A stretch of DNA of 40,867 bases from NCBI GenBank assembly GCA_000242815.2, contig AHHB01000020.1:1-40867 (forward strand), in the 5' to 3' direction. The notes beneath the pieces were generated by a model that was not told the origin of the DNA, did not search any database, and worked only from the letters and a program-made list of their open reading frames with translations. Source of the DNA: Janthinobacterium lividum PAMC 25724 (lineage in GTDB: Bacteria > Pseudomonadota > Gammaproteobacteria > Burkholderiales > Burkholderiaceae_D). The translations under genes were made by a program, and so were the position numbers. Positions 1 to 10,560 of the stretch are shown here, one piece after another (positions within the stretch are counted from its first letter, which is position 1; every line of letters starts with the position of its first letter).

Positions 1-455
1 GGAGCTGCCGCCGCTGCTGGCGCTGCTGTAGCACTGGCGACGGCGCCGGCACTGTTGCGCAAGCGCTGCTGCAGGCGTTCCACCGTCTTGCCCAGGCGCG
101 CATCGTTGACGGGTTTTAAAACGTAATCGGCGGCTGCCTGTTCGAAGGCGGCCAGCGCGTATTCATCGTAGGCGGTGACGAACACGATGTGGGGAAACGC
201 CACGCCGTCGGGCCATTGTTCCGCCAGTTCTTCGGCCGCTTCCAGGCCCGTCTTGCCTGGCATCTTGATGTCGAGAAAGAGTATCTCGGGTTGCAATGCC
301 AGCCCTAGTCGCAAGGCTTCCACGCCGTTCGGACAACTAGCGACTATGTCGAGTTCTGGCCACAGCCGCTGCAAGGCGTGCGCAAGGGCGGCGGCGAGGA
401 TGGGTTCGTCTTCGGCGATCAGGGCGCGCGGTGGGCGAGGGGTGTGCTGGCTCAT
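1..455 (-). CDS. LytR/AlgR-type response regulator (3' end outside window)
   Basis: This is the N-terminal part of a two-component response regulator; translation starts at the ATG at 455-453 and runs off the left edge of the window. The visible receiver domain has the acidic pocket (ALIAEDEP), the phospho-acceptor Asp in FLDIKMPG, the conserved Thr in FVTAYDEYA and the Lys in YVLKPV. It is followed by an Ala-rich linker. The start overlaps the stop of the upstream LytS-type kinase by ATGA, so the two are translationally coupled. By analogy with LytS partners, the missing part should be a LytTR DNA-binding domain, but this is inferred and not visible. Confidence 0.9.
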   Translation of the reverse strand, partial: MSQHTPRPPRALIAEDEPILAAALAHALQRLWPELDIVASCPNGVEALRLGLALQPEILFLDIKMPGKTGLEAAEELAEQWPDGVAFPHIVFVTAYDEYALAAFEQAAADYVLKPVNDARLGKTVERLQQRLRNSAGAVASATAAPAAAAA

Positions 456-1555
456 GCGAGGGGACTCGTAATGGAGGGGGGAAGGGGGAATGTCAGGCGG
501 GCAGTCGCGCCTGAACTATGGTTGGCGGCCAGCGACAGGCTGGCGGCATCGCCATGCATGCCGCGCAGGCGTTCGCGGATATTTGCCACGCCCAGGTGCG
601 TGCCCTTGGTCTGACCCGGATGATCGAGGCCCAGGCCATCGTCGCAGACGGTGAGTATCAGCACGCCAGCGTCGGTGGATGCCTGCACGTGGATATGGCC
701 GCCTTCGATTTTCGGTTCCAGGCCGTGCTGGATGGCATTTTCCACCAGTGGTTGCAGCAGCATGGGGGGCACCTTGATCTGCTGCAAGGCCTCGGGCAAG
801 TCCAGCGTAAAGCGCAGGCGCTCGCCCATGCGGATGGACATCAGCCCCAGGTAGGCTTGCATGAGGGCAAACTCCTGCCCCAGGGTGGTGGACTCGGCGC
901 GCGATGATGAAAGGGTGGCGCGCAAATACTGGATCAGCTGATCGAGCAGCTGCTGGGCGCGGTGCGCATCAAAGCTGATCAGGCCCTGCAAGTTGGCCAG
1001 GGTATTGAACAGCATGTGTGGTTCAATCTGTGCCTGCAGCAGTTGCAGCTGGGCTTGCATCGCCTGGCGCGCCACGGATTCGGCGCGGGCCTTTTCCTGG
1101 GCCGCCTCCATTTGCAGTCTCGCAATTTTCTCGCGGCTGCTAAAGAACAGGATGGCCGCCCCCGCCACCGCCAAGGTAAACATGGTCATGCCGACATTAC
1201 GCGGCGACAGGGCGATGGGCGCGGCAACGTCGATATTGGCTAGCCAGCCGAACAGCATGGTGCCGCCGACTTGCGCCACGCCGGCGCTGACGATGATGAG
1301 GGCAGCGAAGGGGAGCTTTTGTGGGCGGCGTTCTTCGCCCCAGCATGCCAGGCGGATGCCGTCGATGAGCAGGAAGGCGATGCCACCTATGCACATGGAC
1401 GCAAGCAGGTTGAGCCGGAGGCTGCGTCCGTCGTTGAGCACGAAGGTGATGAAAAGCCCGCACAAGACATTGAGCAACAGCATATAGCGGGCATCGCTCA
1501 GCAGGCGCCGGTAGGGAAAGCCCGTCTTGCGGGGGGCAGCGTCGGTAGTGTACAT
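452..1555 (-). CDS. LytS-family sensor histidine kinase
   Basis: A 367-residue membrane sensor kinase of the His_kinase (PF06580) type. About four hydrophobic segments (residues ~26-40, 51-70, 83-106 and 121-139) lead into a coiled-coil linker (~141-175). The phospho-acceptor region QIEPHMLFNTL follows, with the likely phosphorylated His at 180. The ATPase half shows the N-box (VENAIQHG, ~272-278), DDGLGL (~305-310) and GTHLGVANIRERL (~318-330). No PAS or periplasmic sensor domain is seen, so the membrane region is the likely sensor. It is the first gene of a pair with the response regulator; the stop overlaps that gene's start by 4 bp. The ligand is unknown. Confidence 0.92.
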   Translation of the reverse strand: MYTTDAAPRKTGFPYRRLLSDARYMLLLNVLCGLFITFVLNDGRSLRLNLLASMCIGGIAFLLIDGIRLACWGEERRPQKLPFAALIIVSAGVAQVGGTMLFGWLANIDVAAPIALSPRNVGMTMFTLAVAGAAILFFSSREKIARLQMEAAQEKARAESVARQAMQAQLQLLQAQIEPHMLFNTLANLQGLISFDAHRAQQLLDQLIQYLRATLSSSRAESTTLGQEFALMQAYLGLMSIRMGERLRFTLDLPEALQQIKVPPMLLQPLVENAIQHGLEPKIEGGHIHVQASTDAGVLILTVCDDGLGLDHPGQTKGTHLGVANIRERLRGMHGDAASLSLAANHSSGATARLTFPLPPSITSPLA

Positions 1556-1771
1556 GCGGGACTGCTTTCAGGTGGGCGCTCGGCTTGGCAATACGGCAAT
1601 TATGAGCGGCTCTGCACGCGCTGGCAACGCCGCTGCGACGAAACGGGCCAGGCGTGGCGCCAATCGCCTGCTCGCAGGCTCGCGTCCTTTACAGACCTTT
1701 ACATGACGCTGCTTGCACGCGATGATGGCAAGACGTTCTGATCGATCACCTTATCACGCTAAAGGAACACC

Positions 1772-2512
1772 ATGTGGCCCTATCCACGCACCCTGGCGCA
1801 CCGCGGCGGCGGCACTCTGGCGCCTGAAAACACCTTGGCCGCCCTGCGCTGTGGCCTGGCCCACGGCTATCGCGCCGTGGAATTTGACGTCATGCTGGCG
1901 TCCGACGGCGTGCCCGTCGTGGTGCACGACCCGCAACTGGGGCGTACCGTGGCTGGCAGCGGACATGTCAACGATTATACGGCTGCGCAACTGGGGAGCA
2001 TGGAGGCGGGCGCCTGGTTTGGCCCGCAGTTTGCAGGCGAGGGCGTGCCCGCGTTCGACGCCGTGGTGGCGTATTGCAAGGCGCAGCGCATCTGGATGAA
2101 TATCGAAATCAAGCCAGCGCCCGGCTTCGAGGTGGCCACGGGCGCGACGGTGGCGCAGGCCACGCGCGATTATTTCGCAAAGGAAATTGCTACGGGAGAA
2201 TTATTGCCCCTGCTATCCTCGTTCAGCATCGCAGCCTTGCAAGCGGCGCGCCAGGCGGCGCCGGAACTGGCGTGCGGCTGGCTGGTCGAACAACTACCGC
2301 AAGACTGGGCACGGATGGCGCGCGAACTGCGCGTGGTGGCCATCCATTGCGACCATCGGCAACTGACGCCAGCACTGGCACGAGAGGTGAAAAGCGGGGG
2401 ATTTGGACTGTTTTGCTACACCGTCAACACGCCCGAACGGGCCAGTGAGCTGCTGGCCTGGGGCGTGGACGGCTTTTGTACGGACCGGATCGATTTGATC
2501 AAGCCGTACTAA
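1772..2512 (+). CDS. ugpQ: glycerophosphodiester phosphodiesterase
   Basis: A 246-residue cytoplasmic GDPD-family enzyme that hydrolyses glycerophosphodiesters to sn-glycerol-3-phosphate and an alcohol. The family signature is intact: H10-R11-G12, E19-N20, E37/D39 in VEFDV, the catalytic H52-D53 in VVHDP, and E112/K114 in NIEIKP. There is no signal peptide, which fits the UgpQ-type cytoplasmic form. The start at 1772 follows AAAGGA with good spacing. It is convergent with the zinc-receptor gene, and the two stop codons are only 3 bp apart, so no separate terminator fits between them. The symbol is by family resemblance; no ugp transporter genes are adjacent. Confidence 0.88.
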   Translation: MWPYPRTLAHRGGGTLAPENTLAALRCGLAHGYRAVEFDVMLASDGVPVVVHDPQLGRTVAGSGHVNDYTAAQLGSMEAGAWFGPQFAGEGVPAFDAVVAYCKAQRIWMNIEIKPAPGFEVATGATVAQATRDYFAKEIATGELLPLLSSFSIAALQAARQAAPELACGWLVEQLPQDWARMARELRVVAIHCDHRQLTPALAREVKSGGFGLFCYTVNTPERASELLAWGVDGFCTDRIDLIKPY

Positions 2513-2515
2513 GGA

Positions 2516-4567
2516 TTAAAACGTGACGCGCATTCCCACAGTCAAGTTGCGTCCCATCAACGGCGCCGCATTCTTGATGAAGGAAGTATGGCTGTACGCC
2601 AGTTGATTCGTCAGGTTGCTCGCCTTGATGTAGAACTGGGCGGGCGTGGTGCCGATGCGCGTGTCATAGTTGGCAGACAGATTAAGCATGTTGTAGCCCG
2701 GCGTTGCCGTTTCGAACGCTGCCACTTTATCTTGCTTGCCCACGCGGTAGAATTCGGCCACGCCGCTCCACGCCTGCCAGTTGGCGTCAACTTTCACGCC
2801 CACGCGCTGGGCGGGGATGCGCGGCAAATTGCCACCGCCGTCGGCCAGTTTGGCCCGCACATAGTCGCCGAACACGCTGGCGCCGAATATGGGGTTCAGT
2901 TGCTGGCGGATTTGCCCTTCCACGCCGGTGAACGTGGCGTCGCGCTGGGCGTACTGGATCAGCTGGAAGCCTTCGTGGCTATCCAGGGTGCTGCCAAAGA
3001 TGTAGTTGTCGACCTTGTTGCGATAGGCGCTGGCCGAGAACGTCGTGGCACCCGCATATTTACGCAAGGTCAAATCGATATTGTTCGACGTTTCCTTGCC
3101 CAGGTTTTGATTGCCCAGTTCATACGTGGCCGTGGCCATGTGTACGCCGTGTGCATACAGTTCCTCGGCGCTGGGCAAACGGTGGGTGCGGGAAATGCTT
3201 GAGCCGAGTGAATACTGGGGCGCAAATTTCCACAAGGCACCGAATGACACGGACGTGCCCTTGGCGCTGCGCTTTTGCAAGGTGGCGCTGTCGACGGCAA
3301 TGTCTTGCCATTCGTGGCGCAAGCCCGCTTCGAAGCGCCATTGCTGCAAATTGTATTCTTCCACCAGGAAGGCTGCATGTTTCTTCGTTAGCGTTGGCGC
3401 CACATAGGCTTCCTCGCCCAGGGCGGAGAAATCGCGCTTCGATGTTTGCAGGCCGAGCACGCCGCGCCAGCCGAAGACGGGGTAGTGTTCCATTTCCAGG
3501 CGCGCATCGTGGCCCTTGTTCTTGAAGGTGGTGGCGATTTCCGTGCCTTCGATTTCGTCGTGCTTGTAATCGGTGAACGCGGCGCGCAGGCGCAGCTTGG
3601 CGAAGCCGGGCACGGGATCGCGCAATTCACCGCGCACATCCCAGCGTTCGCTCTTCAGTTTGACATATGGCACGCTTTCATGATCGTGCCCATGTTCTTC
3701 TTCAGCACCGTGGTCGTGGCCGTCGTGGCCGCCGCAATGCAGGTGCGTGCCGTGCGGATGGCAGCTCGCGAATTCGTGGTTGTGGCCAGGCAAGCCGTAC
3801 TCGGCATGCTGGCTGGTGAAGGCCAGACCCAGGAAGCCCTGTGATCCCACCCACGACACGCCCACGCTGCCCGTGTCCGTCTTGTTGTCGCTGCCGGCCA
3901 CTTTGGCGCCGCCTTCCCAGCCGCTGCCGACCTTGTACTCTTTTGCGTCGCGCTTCACGCCTTCTGCGTGGAAGGCGATGTTGCCGCTGCCGCCAGTGAC
4001 TTCAAAGGCGCCCGCCTTTTCGCGCGCGCCCGAGTTGGCGCGCACTTCCGCGCTGCCTTCAAAGCCCTTGGCCGGCACGCGCGTAGGAATTTTCTTGTCG
4101 ATCACGTTGACGACGCCGCCGACGGCACCGCCGCCATACGCCAGCGCGGACGGGCCGCGCAGGACTTCAATCTGTTCCGACAGCATCGGTTCGGCCGCCA
4201 CCGCATGGTCGGGACTGATGGTCGAGGCATCCTGCACTTCGGCGCCGTCGGAGAGGATTTTCACGCGCGGGCCATCCATGCCACGGATGATGGGACGGCT
4301 GGCGCCGGCGCCGAAATGGCTGGCCGTGATGCCGGGCTGGCCAGCCAGGGTTTCGCCCAAGGTCGCTTCCCGTGCCAGTACCAGTGCCTCGCCTTCGAGT
4401 ACGCTCACGGGCGTGCTCATGTCGTCGCTGCCCAGGGCCAGGGCGCTGGCCGAGACGGTCACGGCCGGCAAGGTCGCTGCCTGCTGCGCCAGTGCGCTGG
4501 CCGGTGCGGCGAAGGCCAGCATGATGGCCAGTGCGAGGGGAGTTGGTTGTTGAAGACGAACGGACAT
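2516..4567 (-). CDS. znuD: ZnuD-like TonB-dependent zinc receptor
   Basis: A 683-residue outer-membrane TonB-dependent receptor. A signal peptide (about residues 1-28, ending ASALAQ) precedes the plug domain, with TPVSVLEG as the TonB-box region and the typical plug segments PIIRGMDGPRV and EVLRGPSALAYGGGAVGGVVN. The barrel ends in a terminal Phe. The diagnostic feature is a loop at ~262-297 extremely rich in His (many HxH and HDH units) with two Cys (~269 and 278), as in zinc receptors of the ZnuD type. It is divergent from a Zur/Fur-type gene across a perfect palindrome, which supports zinc-repressed expression. Another metal such as nickel or cobalt cannot be excluded from sequence alone. 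Confidence 0.88.
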   Translation of the reverse strand: MSVRLQQPTPLALAIMLAFAAPASALAQQAATLPAVTVSASALALGSDDMSTPVSVLEGEALVLAREATLGETLAGQPGITASHFGAGASRPIIRGMDGPRVKILSDGAEVQDASTISPDHAVAAEPMLSEQIEVLRGPSALAYGGGAVGGVVNVIDKKIPTRVPAKGFEGSAEVRANSGAREKAGAFEVTGGSGNIAFHAEGVKRDAKEYKVGSGWEGGAKVAGSDNKTDTGSVGVSWVGSQGFLGLAFTSQHAEYGLPGHNHEFASCHPHGTHLHCGGHDGHDHGAEEEHGHDHESVPYVKLKSERWDVRGELRDPVPGFAKLRLRAAFTDYKHDEIEGTEIATTFKNKGHDARLEMEHYPVFGWRGVLGLQTSKRDFSALGEEAYVAPTLTKKHAAFLVEEYNLQQWRFEAGLRHEWQDIAVDSATLQKRSAKGTSVSFGALWKFAPQYSLGSSISRTHRLPSAEELYAHGVHMATATYELGNQNLGKETSNNIDLTLRKYAGATTFSASAYRNKVDNYIFGSTLDSHEGFQLIQYAQRDATFTGVEGQIRQQLNPIFGASVFGDYVRAKLADGGGNLPRIPAQRVGVKVDANWQAWSGVAEFYRVGKQDKVAAFETATPGYNMLNLSANYDTRIGTTPAQFYIKASNLTNQLAYSHTSFIKNAAPLMGRNLTVGMRVTF

Positions 4568-4648
4568 GGTTAAGATTTCCTTTATCTGCTATCGGTGTTT
4601 GCGACGTTTGGGCAGGCTATTGCCGTATGGGCTGACTGCCATAAGATG

Positions 4649-4672
4649 ATAATGATAACCCATTATCATTAT
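4649..4672. promoter_or_regulatory. Zur/Fur-type operator between znuD and zur
   Basis: Perfect inverted repeat: arm ATAATGATAA (4649-4658), spacer CCCA, arm TTATCATTAT (4663-4672). It lies 82 bp upstream of the znuD start and 55 bp upstream of the zur start, so one bound dimer could cover both divergent promoters. The arms resemble the classical Fur box (GATAATGAT units) as much as a Zur box, so the sequence does not settle which metal is sensed. Metal-dependent autoregulation is inferred. Confidence 0.8.
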
Positions 4673-4726
4673 TGTGTGACAGTTTTCCGAACGGTAGATG
4701 GACACGGATGGTGTATTCTGTCGGCT

Positions 4727-5173
4727 ATGGAACGCACAACACGTCAAAAAACCGCTATTCAAGCCGCCATAGAATCGGCCCAGCGCCCGCTGTCGGCGCA
4801 GGAAATCCTCGAACAGGCCAGCTTGCAGGTGACGCAACTGGGCATCGCTACCGTCTACCGCAACTTAAAATCGCTGGTGCTGGAAGAAAAAGTGCACGTG
4901 GTCACCTTGCCGGGCGAAAACCCACGCTATGAGTCGAACACGGCCGCCAATCACCATCACCACCATTTTCAGTGCAGCACGTGCCAGCGCGTGTTCGATG
5001 TGCATGATTGTCCGGGCGACTTGAAGCGCATGGCGCCGCAAGGCTTTGTCGTCGAGCGCCACGAGCTGACGCTGTACGGCCGCTGCGCCGACTGCAATGG
5101 TGCCGCCGCTGCCACGGTGGTGTCAACGGGCGCCGCCCCGCACGCCTGCGCCAAGGGTCACGACCCGGCCTGA
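4727..5173 (+). CDS. zur: Fur-family metalloregulator, probably Zur
   Basis: A 148-residue Fur-family repressor. The winged-helix DNA-reading segment [13 protein letters not shown] lies at ~38-50. The C-terminal metal/dimer domain has a run of five His (76-80), C83xxC86, H93, C95 and a second structural pair C120xxC123. The frame is open back to 4595, but the conserved N-terminus ([11 protein letters not shown]) begins at 4727, and an upstream start would place the palindromic operator inside the gene. The divergent ZnuD-like receptor favours zinc as co-repressor; a Fur or PerR assignment is less likely because of that neighbour. Confidence 0.85.
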   Translation: MERTTRQKTAIQAAIESAQRPLSAQEILEQASLQVTQLGIATVYRNLKSLVLEEKVHVVTLPGENPRYESNTAANHHHHHFQCSTCQRVFDVHDCPGDLKRMAPQGFVVERHELTLYGRCADCNGAAAATVVSTGAAPHACAKGHDPA

Positions 5174-5291
5174 GCGGGCTGGCGGTCCGGCTGGGCACGG
5201 GTGCACAATGGCCTTGCCTGGCGTAATTGCTACACCCCATATCACGTATAATCTTCCCTTTAAAGCTGCCGCCACTCTTTGCCAAAAAAAC

Positions 5292-7904
<2,613 letters not shown>

Positions 7905-7950
7905 GGCGTAAGCTAGCAGGCATGCGGGGTTTTCATCCCTCAGCGCCTTG

Positions 7951-7985
7951 AAAACGGCCCGCAGACGATGTTTGCGGGCCGTTTT
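7951..7985 (+). terminator. Rho-independent terminator after alaS
   Basis: AAAACGGCCCGCA (7951-7963) pairs with TGCGGGCCGTTTT (ending 7985) around a short loop, a GC-rich stem with flanking A and T tracts. It lies about 45 bp past the alaS stop and, being symmetrical in its A/T tails, could work in both directions. Confidence 0.88.
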
Positions 7986-8108
7986 GCCGTGTGCAATCTC
8001 GTTGTGACACCACAACAGCCGATGAACTATTTTGGTGCAGCGCGTCAATGCCCCTGATTTAGAGTAGTATGTCGAAAATCAGTACAACAAAACAATGCTG
8101 GGATATTG

Positions 8109-8369
8109 ATGATGAGCGACACACTACTAGATACCGAGATTATGGAATTTCACAAAGAGCTCGACGCGCGGGGCTTGAATTGCCCGTTGCCGATTCTAAA
8201 GGCGAAAAAAGCTTTGTCAGAGCTGCAGAGTGGTGAAGTACTGCGCATCATGGCAACCGACCCCGGTTCCGTGCGCGACTTTCAGGCTTTCGCCAAGCAA
8301 ACGGGCAATGCCCTGCTGTCGCATGTACAGACGGGTACCGAATTCGTCTTCCTGATGCAACGCAAATAA
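8109..8369 (+). CDS. TusA-family sulfur carrier protein
   Basis: A TusA/YedF/SirA-family protein of about 86 residues, with the signature LDARGLNCPLPILKAKKAL whose Cys would carry the persulfide. The rest of the fold is present (VLRIMATDPGSVRDFQAFAKQTGN). Members relay sulfur in tRNA thiolation, molybdenum cofactor or sulfur metabolism; which route applies here is not visible. Start choice is uncertain: ATG codons lie at 8109, 8112 and 8142, and the last (MEFHKELDARGL) matches the usual short family N-terminus. None has a strong ribosome-binding site. It is a single gene between alaS and etfB. Confidence 0.85.
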   Translation: MMSDTLLDTEIMEFHKELDARGLNCPLPILKAKKALSELQSGEVLRIMATDPGSVRDFQAFAKQTGNALLSHVQTGTEFVFLMQRK

Positions 8370-8517
8370 TTGTGCCAGCCGGGGCCGCCGTGGCGCGGCC
8401 TGGTGAATACCCTGCCGCGTCTTTTTCACGTCTTTTTGCTGCCCTGCAGCGTAGCGGCAGACTACCTTGAAATCGTCGAAGCTGCACAGTTTAGATGGAT
8501 TGTTCTAACAAAAAATC

Positions 8518-8529
8518 GCACGATCGTGC
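8518..8529. promoter_or_regulatory. 12-bp perfect palindrome upstream of etfB
   Basis: GCACGATCGTGC is a perfect palindrome about 92 bp before the etfB start and about 30 bp upstream of a TATAAT hexamer (8560-8565). The position suits an operator for a dimeric regulator of the etfBA promoter. No regulator is identified, and it could be chance. Confidence 0.4.
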
Positions 8530-8621
8530 TTAAATTCGGTTCAGGATTCAAATTTCTCTTATAATCGAACGCAGAATCAGCACTTGATCCGTCATTTTTA
8601 TATTTTCCCAAAGGCATAGCT

Positions 8622-9371
8622 ATGAAAGTCTTGGTACCCGTCAAACGCGTGGTCGACTATAACGTCAAAGTCCGCGTCAAGAGCGACGGCACTGGCGTCG
8701 ATACCGCCAACGTCAAAATGTCGATGAACCCTTTCGATGAGATCGCGCTGGAAGAAGCGATGCGCTTGAAAGAAGCCGGCAAGGTCACTGAAGTGGTCGC
8801 CATCTCCTGCGGCGTGACGCAGTGCCAGGAAACCTTGCGTACCGCCATGGCCATCGGCGCCGACCGCGGCATCCTGGTAGAAACGACGACCGAACTGGAA
8901 CCGCTGGCAGTGGCCAAGCTGGTCAAGGCTCTGGCCGACAAAGAACAGCCGCAACTGATCATCCTGGGCAAGCAAGCCATCGACGACGACAGCAACCAGA
9001 CTGGCCAGATGCTGGCAGCCTTGCTGGGTTGGCCGCAAGCCACGTTCGCCTCGAAAGTCGTGCTGGAAGATGGCAAAGTGACCGTCACGCGCGAAGTCGA
9101 CGGCGGCCTGGAAACGCTGGCATTGACCTTGCCAGCGATCATCACCACCGATTTGCGCCTGAACGAGCCACGCTATGTGACTTTGCCGAACATCATGAAG
9201 GCGAAGAAAAAGCCGCTCGAGACCGTCAAGCCGGAAGACCTGGGCGTCGACGTTGCGCCGCGCCTGAAAACCCTGAAAGTCGTCGAGCCAGCCAAGCGCT
9301 CGGCCGGCATCAAGGTAGCGGACGTGGCCACCTTGGTCGCCAAGCTGCGTACCGAAGCCAAAGTCATCTGA
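8622..9371 (+). CDS. etfB: electron transfer flavoprotein beta subunit
   Basis: A 249-residue EtfB. With EtfA it forms the soluble FAD/AMP heterodimer that takes electrons from acyl-CoA dehydrogenases and passes them to ETF-ubiquinone oxidoreductase. Visible family marks are the N-terminal [33 protein letters not shown], the AMP-site stretch [17 protein letters not shown] and the conserved [11 protein letters not shown]. The start follows AAAGG with good spacing. etfA follows after 120 bp holding a complex palindromic repeat; an acyl-CoA dehydrogenase lies beyond, matching the fatty-acid/amino-acid oxidation role. Confidence 0.97.
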   Translation: MKVLVPVKRVVDYNVKVRVKSDGTGVDTANVKMSMNPFDEIALEEAMRLKEAGKVTEVVAISCGVTQCQETLRTAMAIGADRGILVETTTELEPLAVAKLVKALADKEQPQLIILGKQAIDDDSNQTGQMLAALLGWPQATFASKVVLEDGKVTVTREVDGGLETLALTLPAIITTDLRLNEPRYVTLPNIMKAKKKPLETVKPEDLGVDVAPRLKTLKVVEPAKRSAGIKVADVATLVAKLRTEAKVI

Positions 9372-9397
9372 GCGGTTTGCCGCCAAAACATAAAATC

Positions 9398-9467
9398 CGG
9401 GGTCAGACCCGCCGGGGGTACCAGTTCCAATGGAACTGATACCGATCTCGAAGAGACTGACCCCGGC
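9398..9467. repeat. REP-like nested palindrome between etfB and etfA
   Basis: Outer arms CCGGGGTCAG (9398-9407) and CTGACCCCGG (9458-9467) are perfectly complementary. Inside them a second hairpin pairs GGTACCAGTTCCA (9418-9430) with TGGAACTGATACC (9432-9444) with one mismatch and almost no loop. The outer motif belongs to the same GGGGTC(A/G)G family found at 12376 and 33807. Here it lies within an operon, so it would be transcribed and could alter the EtfB/EtfA ratio or mRNA stability. Confidence 0.8.
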
Positions 9468-9491
9468 ACTTGCTAACTATTAGGAATAATC

Positions 9492-10424
9492 ATGGTCGCA
9501 TTAGTTATTGCTGAACACGACAACGCTACCTTAAAGGGTAGCACCCACCACACCGTGACAGCCGCTGTCCAGTGCGGCGGCGACGTGCACGTGCTCGTTG
9601 CTGGCTCGAATGCATCGGCCGCTGCCGCTGCCGCCGCGCAGATCGCCGGCGTGACGAAAGTCATCGTGGCCGACGCGCCTTACTTTGCCGACGGCCTGGC
9701 CGAAAACGTGGCCGAGCAAGTGCTGGCCATCGCCGGCAACTACAGCCACATCCTGGCGCCAGCCACCGCCTACGGCAAGAATATCTTGCCGCGCGTGGCC
9801 GCCAAGCTGGACGTGGCGCAAATCTCGGAAATCACCAAGGTCGATACGCCTGACACCTTCGAGCGGCCGATCTACGCCGGTAATGCCATTGCCACCGTGC
9901 AATCTGGCGACAAGGTCAAGGTCATCACCGTGCGCACCACCGGCTTCGACGCCGCTGCCGCCACCGGCGGTTCGGCTGCCACCGAAACCATCGCCGCCGT
10001 GGCCGACGCGGGCAAATCGGCCTTCGTGGGCCGCGAACTGGCCAAGTCCGACCGCCCTGAACTGACCGCCGCGAAAGTCATCGTGTCGGGTGGACGTGGC
10101 ATGGGTTCGGCCGAGAACTTTCATATCCTGGAACCGCTGGCCGACAAGCTGGGCGCCGCCATGGGTGCGTCGCGCGCTGCCGTCGACGCCGGCTTCGTGC
10201 CGAACGACTGGCAAGTGGGCCAGACGGGCAAGATCGTTGCGCCATCGCTGTACATCGCCGTCGGTATCTCGGGCGCGATCCAGCATCTGGCCGGCATGAA
10301 AGACTCGAAAACCATCGTTGCCATCAACAAAGATCCGGAAGCGCCAATCTTTTCCGTGGCCGACTACGGCATCGTGGGCGATCTGTTCGAGATCGTGCCG
10401 CAACTGGTCAACGAACTGGGTTAA
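9492..10424 (+). CDS. etfA: electron transfer flavoprotein alpha subunit
   Basis: A 310-residue EtfA, partner of EtfB. The N-terminal domain starts [14 protein letters not shown]. The C-terminal FAD-binding domain shows [34 protein letters not shown], the [18 protein letters not shown] stretch and [20 protein letters not shown], all typical and intact. The start is preceded by AGGA. It is co-directional with etfB upstream and the acyl-CoA dehydrogenase downstream; a stem-loop and a terminator-like hairpin separate it from the latter. Confidence 0.97.
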   Translation: MVALVIAEHDNATLKGSTHHTVTAAVQCGGDVHVLVAGSNASAAAAAAAQIAGVTKVIVADAPYFADGLAENVAEQVLAIAGNYSHILAPATAYGKNILPRVAAKLDVAQISEITKVDTPDTFERPIYAGNAIATVQSGDKVKVITVRTTGFDAAAATGGSAATETIAAVADAGKSAFVGRELAKSDRPELTAAKVIVSGGRGMGSAENFHILEPLADKLGAAMGASRAAVDAGFVPNDWQVGQTGKIVAPSLYIAVGISGAIQHLAGMKDSKTIVAINKDPEAPIFSVADYGIVGDLFEIVPQLVNELG

Positions 10425-10448
10425 TTCAGCCCGATCCGGTTTTGTGTA

Positions 10449-10490
10449 GAGCGTATCGCGGCAGATGTAGTCATTTGCCGCGATACGCTC
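10449..10490 (+). repeat. 15-bp perfect stem-loop after etfA
   Basis: GAGCGTATCGCGGCA (10449-10463) pairs perfectly with TGCCGCGATACGCTC (10476-10490) around a 12-base loop. Flanking TGTAG and CTACA could extend it past a small bulge. There is no T-run after it, so it is not a canonical terminator by itself. It could protect the etfA 3' end or be the upstream half of a two-hairpin leader for the next gene. Confidence 0.75.
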
Positions 10491-10497
10491 CGACTAC

Positions 10498-10545
10498 AAA
10501 GCCACGCCGGCCCGCCCCACACGGCGAGCCGCGCGTGGCTTTTTT
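10498..10545 (+). terminator. terminator-like hairpin ending 15 nt before the acyl-CoA dehydrogenase ATG
   Basis: AAAGCCACGC (10498-10507) pairs with GCGTGGCTTT (10533-10542) and is followed by a T-run to 10545, a standard intrinsic-terminator layout. The next start codon is at 10561, leaving no room for a promoter downstream of the hairpin. Either transcription reads through it or it works as an attenuator in the next gene's leader. Confidence 0.75.
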
Positions 10546-10560
10546 CTTGGAGAAAAGAAG

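Noticed and set aside
4595..4726. upstream extension of the zur frame
   Set aside because: It would place the operator palindrome inside the gene and adds residues unlike Fur-family N-termini.
8371..8450. hairpin and T-runs after the TusA gene
   Set aside because: The only compact stem (GGCCGC with GCGGCC) is short and not followed directly by a T-run.
9398..9467. possible riboswitch or CRISPR-like repeat between etfB and etfA
   Set aside because: It is a single nested palindrome of the dispersed GGGGTC family, with no spaced repeat array and no known riboswitch pattern.
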